Assembly: GCF_004028155.1 (NCBI RefSeq)
Contig: NZ_SBII01000007.1
Location: 124,001-188,000 of the forward strand
Direction of reading: 5' to 3'
Source: Flavobacterium cerinum
Lineage (GTDB): Bacteria; Bacteroidota; Bacteroidia; Flavobacteriales; Flavobacteriaceae
DNA: 64,000 bases
This document shows, piece by piece, positions 34,345-43,831 of the stretch. The notes beneath the pieces are model-generated. The model ran no database searches. It was not told where the DNA came from and saw nothing but the letters and a program-made list of their open reading frames with translations. Numbering within the stretch: position 1 is the stretch's first letter; each line of letters begins with the position of its first letter. Both the position numbers and the translations under genes were made by a program.

Positions 34345-36636
34345 ATGGAAACCCCTTCAATAGCTGCTTCTTTTGCTTTAAAGTTTATAAATCAGACAAA
34401 TAGGTCTATTTTTCTTACTGGGAAAGCAGGTACAGGTAAAACTACTTTATTAAAAGAGATCATTAGAACTACCCATAAAAATGTGGTGGTGGTTGCACCT
34501 ACAGGTATTGCTGCCTTAAATGCAGGAGGAGTTACAATCCATTCCATGTTTCACCTTCCGTTTTCAGGTTTTATTCCTCAGTTTGATGAAGCTCCGCAAT
34601 TCTCTGATACTGTGAAGTTTGAAACAAAAGATACACTTCGCCGTCATTTTAGGATGAGTGCTGACAGACAGCATGTAATTAATAATATGGAGCTTTTGGT
34701 TATTGACGAGGTGAGTATGCTTCGTGCCGACTTACTGGATGCTATTGACTTCATGTTGAGAACTGTACGTAAAAAGAATATTCCTTTTGGAGGAGTTCAG
34801 GTATTGTTTATTGGCGATTTATTACAGCTACCTCCAGTAGTGCGTAATGAGGAGTGGGAAGTGTTACGTAAATACTACAGAGGAAAATTCTTTTTCCATT
34901 CGCATGTGGTTCAGCAAAACCCGCCCTTGTATATTGAGCTCAATAAAATTTACAGACAAACAGACGATGTATTTATTAACGTTCTTAACAATTTGAGGAA
35001 CAATGTAATAACTACTGATGATGTTAAGATATTAAACGGTTTTGTAGATCCTGATTTTGATTCTACAAAACACAGCGGTTACATAACCCTTACTACACAC
35101 AACGCTAAGGCTGATGCTATGAATGCAAATTCATTGGAAGGCCTTGACGGAAAACAGTATAGCTTCCATACAGAAATTGTAGGGGATTTCCCAAAAAATA
35201 TTTATCCGGTTGAAGACGAACTTAAACTTAAAGTGGGTGCTCAGGTAATGTTCATTAAAAACGATCTGTCGCCGGAGAAGAATTATTTTAATGGTAAAAT
35301 TGGCGTGATCGAGTCGTTATCTACGGATGAGATCATGGTGCATTTCCCGGAAGAAGATACAACGATCGAGGTTGAAAAATACGAATGGAAAAACGTTCGC
35401 TATTTTGTAGACGAGCAAACCAAAGAGATAAAAGAAGATGTACTGGGCACCTTTGTGCATTATCCAATAAAATTAGCTTGGGCTATAACGGTTCACAAGA
35501 GCCAGGGCTTAACATTCGATAAAGCTGTGCTCGATGTATCGCAGGTTTTTATGCCCGGACAAGCCTATGTTGCTCTTTCGCGTTTACGTTCATTAGAGGG
35601 GCTTATTTTGCTTTCTCCGCTACGTATGAACGGTATCTCCAGCGATGCAGATGTAATAGACTATGCCACGGCAAGGGCAGGAGATGACGAACTTGAAAAT
35701 TCGCTGAAGCGTGAAACCCTTGGGTTTATTTATAATTTCCTGATTAACAGTTTCGAATGGGGCGAACTCGCTACCGAATGGCAAAAGCACAAGATGAGTT
35801 ACCTGCAGCAAACCGACAAGGCACTTAAAGGGAAACATCGCGAATGGGCACACCGCCAGGAAAATAATATTCATGGACTGATGGATGCTTCTGGAAAATT
35901 TGTGGCCCAGCTGCAAAAGATTTTCAGGCAACAGCCGGTTGATATGCAGTTTGTTGCCGAAAGGGTAAATGCGGCCTATAATTATTTTTTCCCGGTTATC
36001 GACCGTTTAACAACCGGTGTTCTTGAAAAAATGGAAGAGATAAAACGCCTTAAAAAAGCAAAAGGCTTTTATGAAGAACTGTCTGAAATTGAAGAACTTC
36101 AAACCTATTCTTCACTACGGCTTATGAAAGCAAAACTGCTTATGCAAATTGTACTGGCAGAAAAGGAGGTAAGCAGGGAGAATTTGATGTCGAAAGAAAT
36201 TCAAACCTACAAGGCTAAAAAACTGGAAACTATTCGTGGAATAATGAAACAAAACCCAGTTTCGCTTATGGATGCCGCCGATGAGGAAGATGATTTTGTA
36301 CCGGAACGCTATACAGTTAAAAAGAAAAAATCGACCGAACCAAAGAAAACTACGCTGGAAGAAACTCACGAACTATGGCTGCAACGCTTATCGATACCAG
36401 AAATCGCTGAAAAGAGAAAACTAACAGAGACAACGATTTTAAGCCATTTTGCGGGGCTTATACAGGTAGGTAAGGCTAAGATTGAAGATGTATTGCCGAA
36501 AGATAAATTAGAGTCGCTTACAGAGGCTTTTAAAGGCTTTGAGGGTGAATCCCTGAACGGATTGAAAGAAATGTATGGAGAAGCCTTTACATGGGGCGAA
36601 TTGAGGTTGTACAGAGCAAGCATGAAAAGCTACTAA
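34345..36636 (+). CDS. PIF1/RecD-like DNA helicase with C-terminal HTH domain
   Basis: About 763 residues from the ATG at 34345. Superfamily 1 helicase motifs are clear: Walker A FLTGKAGTGKTTLL (about 24-37), Walker B LLVIDEVSMLRADLLD, then GGVQVLFIGDLLQLPPV, and near 380 ITVHKSQGLTFDKAVLDV plus YVALSRLRSLEGL. The C-terminal ELWLQRLSIPEIAEKRKLTETTILSHF (reported here in pieces: ELWLQRLSIPEIA, KRKLTETTILSHF) resembles the HTH_40 module also found at the end of RecQ-family helicases. It likely acts in DNA repair or replication fork processing. Confidence 0.9.
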   Translation: METPSIAASFALKFINQTNRSIFLTGKAGTGKTTLLKEIIRTTHKNVVVVAPTGIAALNAGGVTIHSMFHLPFSGFIPQFDEAPQFSDTVKFETKDTLRRHFRMSADRQHVINNMELLVIDEVSMLRADLLDAIDFMLRTVRKKNIPFGGVQVLFIGDLLQLPPVVRNEEWEVLRKYYRGKFFFHSHVVQQNPPLYIELNKIYRQTDDVFINVLNNLRNNVITTDDVKILNGFVDPDFDSTKHSGYITLTTHNAKADAMNANSLEGLDGKQYSFHTEIVGDFPKNIYPVEDELKLKVGAQVMFIKNDLSPEKNYFNGKIGVIESLSTDEIMVHFPEEDTTIEVEKYEWKNVRYFVDEQTKEIKEDVLGTFVHYPIKLAWAITVHKSQGLTFDKAVLDVSQVFMPGQAYVALSRLRSLEGLILLSPLRMNGISSDADVIDYATARAGDDELENSLKRETLGFIYNFLINSFEWGELATEWQKHKMSYLQQTDKALKGKHREWAHRQENNIHGLMDASGKFVAQLQKIFRQQPVDMQFVAERVNAAYNYFFPVIDRLTTGVLEKMEEIKRLKKAKGFYEELSEIEELQTYSSLRLMKAKLLMQIVLAEKEVSRENLMSKEIQTYKAKKLETIRGIMKQNPVSLMDAADEEDDFVPERYTVKKKKSTEPKKTTLEETHELWLQRLSIPEIAEKRKLTETTILSHFAGLIQVGKAKIEDVLPKDKLESLTEAFKGFEGESLNGLKEMYGEAFTWGELRLYRASMKSY

Positions 36637-36655
36637 AAACCGCAGGGTTATAAAA

Positions 36656-36700
36656 AATAAAAGAGGGCTGAAAGTAAATAACTTCCAGCCCTCTTTGTTT
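36656..36700. terminator. Bidirectional terminator between the helicase and DoxX genes
   Basis: Stem AAGAGGGCTG / CAGCCCTCTT, extended by an inner AAGT/ACTT pairing, with short A and T runs, between convergent genes. Confidence 0.85.
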
Positions 36701-36724
36701 ATAAGGATCTTAATAAATGTAAGA

Positions 36725-37111
36725 TTAACTTAACCAGCTTACTAATAGAACAGCCGGGATAAAATAAATAGCGATGGTGCGTGCACCATCATAATCTTTA
36801 GCCATACGCTGACCTAACAGCAGGAACAATAAAGTTATGCATGATATGATACCTGCCCAAAGTGCAAACTGAGTTCCCTCGTTTACAATAATTTCGATAA
36901 TGCCAATTACTGATGCTGCACCGGCTAAAATTTCTAATATCAGGATTAGGAATAAAGAATGAGGCACCATATTTTTAATAGGCGTTTGCGCAAAATGACC
37001 GGTAAGCCATCCTACGTTTCCTTTCCAGTCGGCAACCTTATCGTAGCCTGATTGTATGAAAGTTATGGCAAGAAAAAGTAACGTAATTATAATTGCTGGT
37101 TGTGTAATCAT
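36725..37111 (-). CDS. DoxX-like membrane protein
   Basis: A 128-residue protein with four hydrophobic segments. The loop FIQSGYDKVADWKGNVGWLTGHF (given in parts: FIQSGYDKVADWKG, NVGWLTGHF) after the first helix matches DoxX/DUF4870-like small membrane proteins, where a Ser-Gly-x-x-Lys pattern follows helix one. The molecular role is unknown; some DoxX proteins act in redox or sulfur metabolism. It lies 5 bases after holB on the same strand, so the two are probably co-transcribed. Confidence 0.75.
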   Translation of the reverse strand: MITQPAIIITLLFLAITFIQSGYDKVADWKGNVGWLTGHFAQTPIKNMVPHSLFLILILEILAGAASVIGIIEIIVNEGTQFALWAGIISCITLLFLLLGQRMAKDYDGARTIAIYFIPAVLLVSWLS

Positions 37112-37116
37112 GGTGG

Positions 37117-38265
37117 TTATTTTTTATGGATTAATCGGGTTAGTTTTATAGAAAGGTCGGTTAAAATTATCTTGGCATTTCCGTTACGCTCAATGTGATA
37201 TAGCGCATCGCTGAGTTCTTTAAAAATATCGTTGATGTTGTTACCGTTCACAAAAGGGGCAAAATTTTCGAGCTTGAATTTTTCTACCGTTGGCTCCATG
37301 TAAACCAGGTCTTTAGCATTGTAATTTAATAGCAATGCCTGACGGAACATATCGATACAAAAGTTTAAGAATTGTTTTTGTGCCTCTCGGCCAATGCCGG
37401 CAATTTGCTCGCTCCAGGCAATAAGATCCTGAATGGCAGCAGCATTACCTTTTGCCCTGAAGGCAGCACGCACCCATTGTACAAACCATTCTTCAAACGG
37501 GAGTCCGTCGTCGGTTTTGTGTACTATATGCAGGGCTTTATTATAATTTCCCTGTGCCTGATGTGCCAATTTTAAAGCCGTTTTTTGGTCGATATTCTGG
37601 CGGGATACCAATGCATCTACAATAGCTTTTTCGCCCAATGGGCCAAAATTTAAAACCTGGCAGCGGGAAAGTATGGTTTGTAGTATATCGTCCTGACTTT
37701 CTGCAATTAAAAGGAATACCGTTTTTTCGGGCGGTTCTTCCAATAGTTTAAGCAGTTTATTGGCTGTTGCCGTATTCATTTTGTCGGCCATCCAGATGAT
37801 CATCACTTTGTAGCCGCCTTCATAGGCTTTCAGCGAAAGCGATTTTACAATTTCGAGAGCCTCATCTACACCTATCTGCCCTTGTTTGTTTTGGATATCG
37901 ATCTTTTTGTACCAGTCGAATAAACTTCCGTAAGGTGTTTCTTCAACAAACTCACGCCAGTGCTTTAAAAAGTTGGCGCTTACAGGGTGGTTTTTTACTT
38001 CGCTGTTGGAAGCAACCGGGAAAACAAAATGCAAATCGGGGTGCGACAGGTTCCTGAATTTCAGGTTACAGGCGTCATTACCATTGGTATTATCACCATC
38101 GGTATTTTTACAAAGTATGTATTGGGCATAGGCAATAGCCAGTGGTAAAGTACCCGATCCTTCGGGGCCAATAAACAATTGTGCGTGCGGAATCCGTGCG
38201 GAATCGGCACTTTTTGTTAAATGGCTTTTTATATGATCCTGGCCTAAAATTTCTGAGAAAAGCAT
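37117..38265 (-). CDS. holB: DNA polymerase III subunit delta'
   Basis: A 382-residue clamp-loader subunit of the AAA+ fold. The N-terminus MLFSEILGQDHIKSHL and PHAQLFIGPEGSGTLPLA match delta'. The phosphate loop lacks the usual lysine (GSGTLPL), as expected for the non-ATPase delta'. Other motifs: KVMIIWMADKMNTATANKLLK and TVFLLIAESQDDILQTILSRCQ (stator-type SRC sensor). The zinc module is reduced, with an Asn/Asp-rich insertion after ILC. A -7 box lies only 4 bases before the ATG, implying little or no leader. Confidence 0.93.
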   Translation of the reverse strand: MLFSEILGQDHIKSHLTKSADSARIPHAQLFIGPEGSGTLPLAIAYAQYILCKNTDGDNTNGNDACNLKFRNLSHPDLHFVFPVASNSEVKNHPVSANFLKHWREFVEETPYGSLFDWYKKIDIQNKQGQIGVDEALEIVKSLSLKAYEGGYKVMIIWMADKMNTATANKLLKLLEEPPEKTVFLLIAESQDDILQTILSRCQVLNFGPLGEKAIVDALVSRQNIDQKTALKLAHQAQGNYNKALHIVHKTDDGLPFEEWFVQWVRAAFRAKGNAAAIQDLIAWSEQIAGIGREAQKQFLNFCIDMFRQALLLNYNAKDLVYMEPTVEKFKLENFAPFVNGNNINDIFKELSDALYHIERNGNAKIILTDLSIKLTRLIHKK

Positions 38266-38269
38266 GGGG

Positions 38270-38277
38270 CAAATATA
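38270..38277 (-). promoter_or_regulatory. -7 box (TATATTTG) of holB, 4 bases from the start codon
   Basis: Minus-strand TATATTTG, then CCCC, then the ATG. With the usual distance from -7 box to transcription start, the mRNA would begin at or within a base or two of the start codon. Confidence 0.6.
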
Positions 38278-38340
38278 GTTGAAAATTCAGAATAAGAATT
38301 AACTGTACTATTGTTCGTAAGTATGTCTCACGGCGAACAT

Positions 38341-38375
38341 TTCAAAACGACAGGGCAATTTTCAAAATGATAGGG
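38341..38375. repeat. Two imperfect 15-base direct repeats
   Basis: TTCAAAACGACAGGG at 38341-38355 and TTCAAAATGATAGGG at 38361-38375: 13 of 15 bases match, period 20 bases, in the gap between holB and the parvulin-like gene. No function assigned. Confidence 0.5.
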
Positions 38376-38384
38376 TTTGTGTAA

Positions 38385-38969
38385 TTATTTAAAGACCGCC
38401 TGTTCCACGATAACCGCTTTTATTTTTTCCGGAGGACTATTTTTTAGAACGATGGCGTTGGTAACATCAGGAATATACAGGCCAAAAATTTCGTCATTTA
38501 CATGCAGGTTAAATGCATGTTTATAGTGCTCATTCATTCCGCTAATCTCAAATATAAAATTTTCCTGTCCTGAGCTTTTATCGGCAGCATATTCTTCAAT
38601 AAGCTTTGTAAAAGGTACACCCGACTTATATTTTTTTATAATCGTTTTGTGCAGAGCTTCTATTTTTTCGGGAGATAAATTGCTGTCATTCAACTGAAAC
38701 ATACCGCAACTCTGAATCTCAACTTCTTTTATTCCCTTTATCTTAAAAGCATCATTCCCGGTAATAATTATTTCGCCCGGACTTTTACTGGCGCAGAACG
38801 CATAAAATTCTTTATTCCCTTCTTCGTTTTCAAAAAAGGTCAGGGTCATCACTTCATTCAATTTAGCATTGTCAAAAATTTTTTTGGCTTCTTCCGGAGT
38901 TAAAATTTTACCCTGAGCATTTATAGTTATGCAATATAAGTAGAGAAATAACGATGCTATTATTTTCAT
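38385..38969 (-). CDS. Secreted protein with a parvulin-like C-terminal domain
   Basis: A 194-residue protein with a signal peptide ending near residue 18 (CITINAQG). The second half follows the layout of a parvulin (PpiC) prolyl isomerase: KSGVPFTKLIEEYAADKSSG, then a strand (NFIFEISG), then HYKHAFNLHVNDEIFGLYI and a closing strand with NAIVLKNS. The order (G-x-x-F-x-x-L-x-x-x-Y-S/A-x-D, later hydrophobic helix plus v-x-D-E) agrees with the family, but the Gly-Gly-Leu strand is absent. It may be a diverged, perhaps inactive, isomerase. Monocistronic. Confidence 0.6.
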   Translation of the reverse strand: MKIIASLFLYLYCITINAQGKILTPEEAKKIFDNAKLNEVMTLTFFENEEGNKEFYAFCASKSPGEIIITGNDAFKIKGIKEVEIQSCGMFQLNDSNLSPEKIEALHKTIIKKYKSGVPFTKLIEEYAADKSSGQENFIFEISGMNEHYKHAFNLHVNDEIFGLYIPDVTNAIVLKNSPPEKIKAVIVEQAVFK

Positions 38970-39161
38970 ATTAAAAGCTTTACAAAGCTAATATAGTATA
39001 AAATGATTATTAATAATCAAAAGACTACTAATAAGATAAGAACGGTTTTTCGATTTGAAATTTTGTTACATAAAAACACCGTTTTACGTAATTTAACACT
39101 CAAATAAGTATTTGAAATACATATAGTTGCATTACATTTGAAAATCTTTTTGAACAATTTG

Positions 39162-39194
39162 TTGGGTATTTATTAACATAAAAACTTATATTTG
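39162..39194 (+). promoter_or_regulatory. pgk promoter: TTG-N22-TATATTTG
   Basis: TTG at 39162-39164 and TATATTTG at 39187-39194, both consensus, with the pgk ATG 38 bases downstream. Confidence 0.68.
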
Positions 39195-39232
39195 CCTTTA
39201 TTCAATAGTCTAAACCATCTAAAATTACTTTA

Positions 39233-40420
39233 ATGAAAACCCTTGCCGATATTAATTTTAAAGATAAAAAAGCTGTAATCCGTGTAGACTTTAACGTGCC
39301 TCTTGATGAGAATTTTGCCGTTGTAGATGCTACCCGAATTGAAGCTGCTAAACCAACTATCGATAAAATTTTAAAAGACGGCGGGAGTGTAATTTTAATG
39401 TCGCATTTAGGAAGGCCAAAAGGAAAAGAAGAGAAGTATTCGTTAAAGCACATTGTGGCTAAAACATCTGAAATTCTTGGAGTTAAAGTTAAATTTGTTG
39501 AAGACTGTATTGGTGCAGAAGTAGAAAAAGCTGCAGCCAATCTACAACCGGGTGAAGTACTGCTTCTTGAAAACCTTCGTTTTTATAAAGAAGAAGAGGC
39601 GGGCGATGAAGGTTTTGCTAAAAAGTTGGCTGGACTGGGCGATGTTTATGTTAATGACGCTTTTGGTACGGCACACCGTGCACATGCTTCGACTACTATA
39701 ATAGCAAATTATTTTCCTGAGAACAAGGTTTTTGGCGAGCTTCTTGCTAAAGAGATAAAAAGCCTTGATAAGGTATTAAAAAATAGTGAAAAGCCGGTTA
39801 CGGCTGTTTTGGGCGGATCTAAAGTTTCGTCAAAAATCACGGTTATCGAGAATATTCTTGATAAAGTTGATCACCTGATAATTGGTGGAGGGATGACCTT
39901 TACTTTTATTAAGGCACTGGGCGGTAAAATAGGCGATTCCATCTGTGAAGACGATAAGCAGGAACTGGCCTTGGAGATTTTGGCAAAAGCCAAAGAAAAA
40001 AACGTGCAGATTCACCTGCCGGTAGACGTTATTGCCGCTGATGGCTTTAAGAATGATGCAAACACGAAAGTGGTGGCAGTAAATGAAATTCCTGATGGAT
40101 GGCAAGGCCTTGATGCCGGACCAAAATCCTTAGAGAATTTTAAAACGGTTATCCTGGAGTCCAAAACCATTTTATGGAACGGCCCACTAGGGGTATTTGA
40201 GATGGAAAATTTTGCCAACGGCACCATAGAGTTAGGAAATTTTATTGCGGAGGCTACAGAAAAAGGCGCATTTTCTCTTGTTGGAGGGGGTGACTCAGTA
40301 TCTGCGGTGAAGCAATTTGGCCTTGAGCCAAAAATGAGTTATGTGTCTACCGGAGGTGGTGCCATGCTCGAAATGCTGGAAGGCAAAACACTACCGGGTA
40401 TCGCTGCGATATTGGACTAG
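39233..40420 (+). CDS. pgk: Phosphoglycerate kinase
   Basis: A 395-residue PGK of standard length. The N-terminal [12 protein letters not shown] and [12 protein letters not shown] substrate-binding motifs are present, as are [29 protein letters not shown], and the C-domain nucleotide motifs [12 protein letters not shown] and [16 protein letters not shown]. It transfers phosphate from 1,3-bisphosphoglycerate to ADP in glycolysis. Own promoter upstream; no strong terminator before the next gene, 98 bases on. Confidence 0.98.
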   Translation: MKTLADINFKDKKAVIRVDFNVPLDENFAVVDATRIEAAKPTIDKILKDGGSVILMSHLGRPKGKEEKYSLKHIVAKTSEILGVKVKFVEDCIGAEVEKAAANLQPGEVLLLENLRFYKEEEAGDEGFAKKLAGLGDVYVNDAFGTAHRAHASTTIIANYFPENKVFGELLAKEIKSLDKVLKNSEKPVTAVLGGSKVSSKITVIENILDKVDHLIIGGGMTFTFIKALGGKIGDSICEDDKQELALEILAKAKEKNVQIHLPVDVIAADGFKNDANTKVVAVNEIPDGWQGLDAGPKSLENFKTVILESKTILWNGPLGVFEMENFANGTIELGNFIAEATEKGAFSLVGGGDSVSAVKQFGLEPKMSYVSTGGGAMLEMLEGKTLPGIAAILD

Positions 40421-40518
40421 GAGTGTTAAAGTTTACAATAGAAATTAAAATTTGAAGTTATAACATACTTTGTTACTTTGTAAGACATTGTAATTTAACT
40501 GATTAAAAAGTAAATTAG

Positions 40519-42288
40519 ATGAATAAAAAGAAAACACTGTCATTAGTTTTTGCACTCTTTTCTTTTGCGGCTTTTGCCCAGGAGAGTGCCCAAGCGGACA
40601 TTTCTACCGTTACACCCGAGATTAAATTGTCATATTTAGATTCTATCAAATCTACATTTACCAGGCATAGCGATATGGTTTGTGTAGACAGCCTTTGGTT
40701 AAAAGAACTTACAAATCAGGATCTTTTTGAAAACATGCAGGACGACCTTAAAAAGGTAAACCCTGATGTAGATGTTGAGTATGGGCTTTCTACAGATCTT
40801 TTAAAAGAAAGATTGGCAAAAATGGACGCTAAATCGCCTTTTAACATTGAGTACAGCAAAGGTTTAGAGAACATTATAAAATCATATTTAAAGAACAGGC
40901 CAAAATCGTATGAACGCTTAATGGCAATTTCTGAATATTATTTTCCAATGTTTGAAGAGCGTCTTGCAAAATACAATGTGCCAATCGAAATTAAATACCT
41001 TGCCGTTATCGAGTCTGCCCTTAATCCAAGAGCAAAATCAAGAGTAGGAGCAACCGGTCTTTGGCAGTTTATGTACCCTACAGGTAAGCAGTATAACCTT
41101 GAAGTGAATAGCTATGTAGACGAAAGAAGCGACCCACTTAAAGCAACCGAAGCTGCATGCCAGTACCTTTCAAGCCTTTACAATATGTTTGGCGACTGGG
41201 ATCTTGTATTAGCATCTTATAATGCTGGTCCAGGTAATGTTACTAAAGCGATCCGTCGTTCCGGTACTTATAAAAATTACTGGAATATAAGACAAAACCT
41301 TCCAAAAGAAACTCAGGCTTATGTGCCTACTTTCCTTGCAACTATGTATATCTACGAATATGCGAAAGAGCACGGAATCAATGCTAAGAAAGCACCTATC
41401 ACGTATTTTGAAACGGATACCATTATGGTAAAACGCCAAATGTCGTTCAAGCAGGTTGCTCAATTACTAGACGTACCAGTTTCTCAGTTACAACTGCTTA
41501 ACCCGATCTACAAGCTTGATATCATTCCTTTTACATCTGATAAAGCACATTTCTTAAGGCTTCCTAAAGAGAAGATAGGAATTTTTGTTTCGAATGAAAA
41601 ATCGATCTATGCTTACATCGATTATGAAGACAGCAAAAGAGAAAGACCTCGTTTTGGTCTTGATAAGCCGGAAACTGCAATTGCATCTTCAAGAAGAGAT
41701 AGCACATCTTCAAGAGCTTTAGCATCGGCATCGCCTTATAAAAGGGAAAAATCGGTTACTACTAAAACCCATGTGGTTAAAAAAGGAGATAACCTTGGAG
41801 AAATTGCTACTAAATATGACGTTAGTCTTGCCGATCTTAGGAAATGGAATAAGATAAAGGGCAATAATATAATGGCCGGTCAAAGAATAAAGATCCAGAA
41901 AACTATAACGGTAACTACTCCTGTTAAAGAAGAAGCTATTGCAGCCGTTAAAGAAAAGGAGACTAAAGGAGCTAAAACAGCCTCTGCCAATGCAAAAACG
42001 GCGATAGCTATAAATACAGATACTACAGACGACACGGCCACTGCGGAAAACAATGATGATGTAGTCATTGAAACTAAAACAGCTGTTGCTGCTACACCGG
42101 CAGCAAAAAGGTCTAGAGAATACAATTACGAACAAGAGCGTATGTACATTGTACAAAAAGGCGATTCATTGTTTAGTATTGCTAAAAAACACCCTGGCGT
42201 TACTGTAGAGAACCTTAAGAACTGGAATAAAATTCAAGGAGAAAGCATTCAGCCGGGTATGAAGCTGAAACTTGTAGAGGTTAACTAA
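40519..42288 (+). CDS. MltD-like lytic transglycosylase with two LysM domains
   Basis: A 589-residue secreted protein with signal peptide (LSLVFALFSFAAFAQ). The lytic transglycosylase domain (about 140-270) contains AVIESALNPRAKSRVGATGLWQF in parts: the catalytic glutamate in VIESALNP, GATGLWQFM, and YLSSLYNMFGDWDLVLASYN with NAGPG. Two LysM modules close the protein (THVVKKGDNLGEIATKYDV near 415 and YIVQKGDSLFSIAKKHPG near 545), joined by an Ala/Thr-rich linker. It cleaves peptidoglycan glycan strands. Same arrangement as E. coli MltD but without a lipobox. Confidence 0.93.
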   Translation: MNKKKTLSLVFALFSFAAFAQESAQADISTVTPEIKLSYLDSIKSTFTRHSDMVCVDSLWLKELTNQDLFENMQDDLKKVNPDVDVEYGLSTDLLKERLAKMDAKSPFNIEYSKGLENIIKSYLKNRPKSYERLMAISEYYFPMFEERLAKYNVPIEIKYLAVIESALNPRAKSRVGATGLWQFMYPTGKQYNLEVNSYVDERSDPLKATEAACQYLSSLYNMFGDWDLVLASYNAGPGNVTKAIRRSGTYKNYWNIRQNLPKETQAYVPTFLATMYIYEYAKEHGINAKKAPITYFETDTIMVKRQMSFKQVAQLLDVPVSQLQLLNPIYKLDIIPFTSDKAHFLRLPKEKIGIFVSNEKSIYAYIDYEDSKRERPRFGLDKPETAIASSRRDSTSSRALASASPYKREKSVTTKTHVVKKGDNLGEIATKYDVSLADLRKWNKIKGNNIMAGQRIKIQKTITVTTPVKEEAIAAVKEKETKGAKTASANAKTAIAINTDTTDDTATAENNDDVVIETKTAVAATPAAKRSREYNYEQERMYIVQKGDSLFSIAKKHPGVTVENLKNWNKIQGESIQPGMKLKLVEVN

Positions 42289-42310
42289 TTTTTTGAGAAA
42301 GGATATCCCA

Positions 42311-43288
42311 ATGAAAAGGATAAAACAAACCATTTTATTTGTTTTTGTTCTTTGTTGTATAGCCTGTAACGGTGATAAGCATGAAGATGCAGACGCTTCT
42401 AAAGGCAATATTAATGAAATTTCAATTGTAATAAATGACGTGCTCTGGAATGGCGAGGTAGGCGACAGCCTGCGTAAAAAACTCGCTGCCCCGGTAGACG
42501 GGCTTACTCAGGAAGAGCCCCTTTTTACACTCAACCAACTTCACGACAAAACATTTGATGGTTCCCTTAAAAAGGGACGCAATATCATTGTTATCGATAA
42601 AGCCGCTAACAATGATTTTGAGTTTAAGCGCAACAGCTTTTGTGCGCCTCAAAATGTTTTTACAATTACCGGAAAATCAATTGATGAAATCCTGGAGCTT
42701 ATTAATATGCATTCTGATGAAATTATCAGGACGATAAAGCAGACTGAGATTAAAGAAAATCAGGAAAGGCATATTAAAGCCGGACTTGTTAGTGAAGAAA
42801 AGTTCAGGAAACAGTACAATATCTCTATTAAAATACCATCGTCTTACAATTATGCCCTGCAGAACAAAGAGTTTTTGTGGCTTAAAAAAGATATTCCCAG
42901 CGGCAATGCTAATATTCTTGTTTACAAAGTGCCTTATGATGTAATTGAAGGAAACAAAACAATAGTGAATAACATTATCAGAATGCGCGATTCTATTGGT
43001 AGAAAGTACATTCACGGGCAGGAACAGGGAACATTTATGGTAACGGAAGAAGCTTATTCTCCTTACATTTTCATGACCAGTTTTAACGATAAGCCAAGTT
43101 TTGAAACCCGTGGTAACTGGGAAATGGAGAACGATTTCATGAACGGGCCATTTCTTAATTATGCCATTAGAGACGATAAGCACAATTGTTATCTTATAAT
43201 CGAAGGTTTTATCTATAGTCCTTCAGCTCCAAAGAGAGATCTTATCATCGAACTGGAGTCTATAATCAAGTCAGTAAAATTTCTATGA
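42311..43288 (+). CDS. DUF4837 family lipoprotein
   Basis: About 325 residues from the ATG at 42311; an earlier TTG at 42293 is less likely. The signal peptide has the lipobox CCIAC near residue 19. I recognise the DUF4837 family of Bacteroidota by IVINDVLWNGEVGDSLRKK near the start, PSSYNYALQNKEFLWLKKDI in the middle and RGNWEMENDFMNGPFLNYA near the end. Function unknown; anchored in the membrane facing the periplasm. It follows the MltD-like gene by 22 bases and overlaps the GNAT gene by 4, so the three form an operon. Confidence 0.88.
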   Translation: MKRIKQTILFVFVLCCIACNGDKHEDADASKGNINEISIVINDVLWNGEVGDSLRKKLAAPVDGLTQEEPLFTLNQLHDKTFDGSLKKGRNIIVIDKAANNDFEFKRNSFCAPQNVFTITGKSIDEILELINMHSDEIIRTIKQTEIKENQERHIKAGLVSEEKFRKQYNISIKIPSSYNYALQNKEFLWLKKDIPSGNANILVYKVPYDVIEGNKTIVNNIIRMRDSIGRKYIHGQEQGTFMVTEEAYSPYIFMTSFNDKPSFETRGNWEMENDFMNGPFLNYAIRDDKHNCYLIIEGFIYSPSAPKRDLIIELESIIKSVKFL

Positions 43289-43731
43289 CGCCAGTATTCA
43301 AAATAAAGCGATTTAACGAGCTTTCTGTATTCGAACTATACCAAATACTGGAATTGCGCAGCGAAGTCTTTGTAGTAGAGCAAAACTGCGTTTATCAGGA
43401 CATAGATGGTAAAGATCAAATGGCATTGCATCTTTTAGGAACATTTGAGGGCAAAATAGTGGCTTATGTGCGTTTGTTTGCACCGGGCGATTATTTTGAT
43501 AATGCTTCTATAGGCAGGGTCGTGATAAGTCCTAAATTCCGCGACCGCAAATGGGGTCACAGCCTTATGACAGCTGCGATTGGTGCAATTCAGGACGAAT
43601 TTAATACTTCAGCCATAACCATATCGGCACAATTGTATCTTAAAAAGTTTTATGAAGGGCATGGTTTTGTACAGGACGGCGATGAATATCTGGAAGACGA
43701 TATACCACACATAAAAATGCACAAAGAATAG
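43285..43731 (+). CDS. GNAT N-acetyltransferase, ElaA-like
   Basis: A 148-residue GNAT protein. It begins FNELSVFELYQILELRSEVF, then FVVEQNCVYQDIDGKDQ, which matches ElaA-type acetyltransferases; IGRVVISPKFRDRKWGHSLM is the acetyl-CoA binding region (motif A), and LYLKKFYEGHGF is motif B. The acetyl acceptor is unknown. The ATG overlaps the DUF4837 stop (ATGA), and a strong terminator follows. Confidence 0.92.
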   Translation: MTPVFKIKRFNELSVFELYQILELRSEVFVVEQNCVYQDIDGKDQMALHLLGTFEGKIVAYVRLFAPGDYFDNASIGRVVISPKFRDRKWGHSLMTAAIGAIQDEFNTSAITISAQLYLKKFYEGHGFVQDGDEYLEDDIPHIKMHKE

Positions 43732-43773
43732 TTTACTGTTCGGTTAATTACCAATTACCACCAGGACAATAAT

Positions 43774-43816
43774 AAAAAAAGCCCCATGAGTTCTAAAAAC
43801 TTATGGGGCTTTTTTA
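43774..43816. terminator. Bidirectional terminator between GNAT and OmpA genes
   Basis: Stem AGCCCCAT / ATGGGGCT extended by AGTT / AACT, with A7 before and T6 after, between convergent genes. Confidence 0.9.
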
Positions 43817-43831
43817 TATATCTGTTGAATC

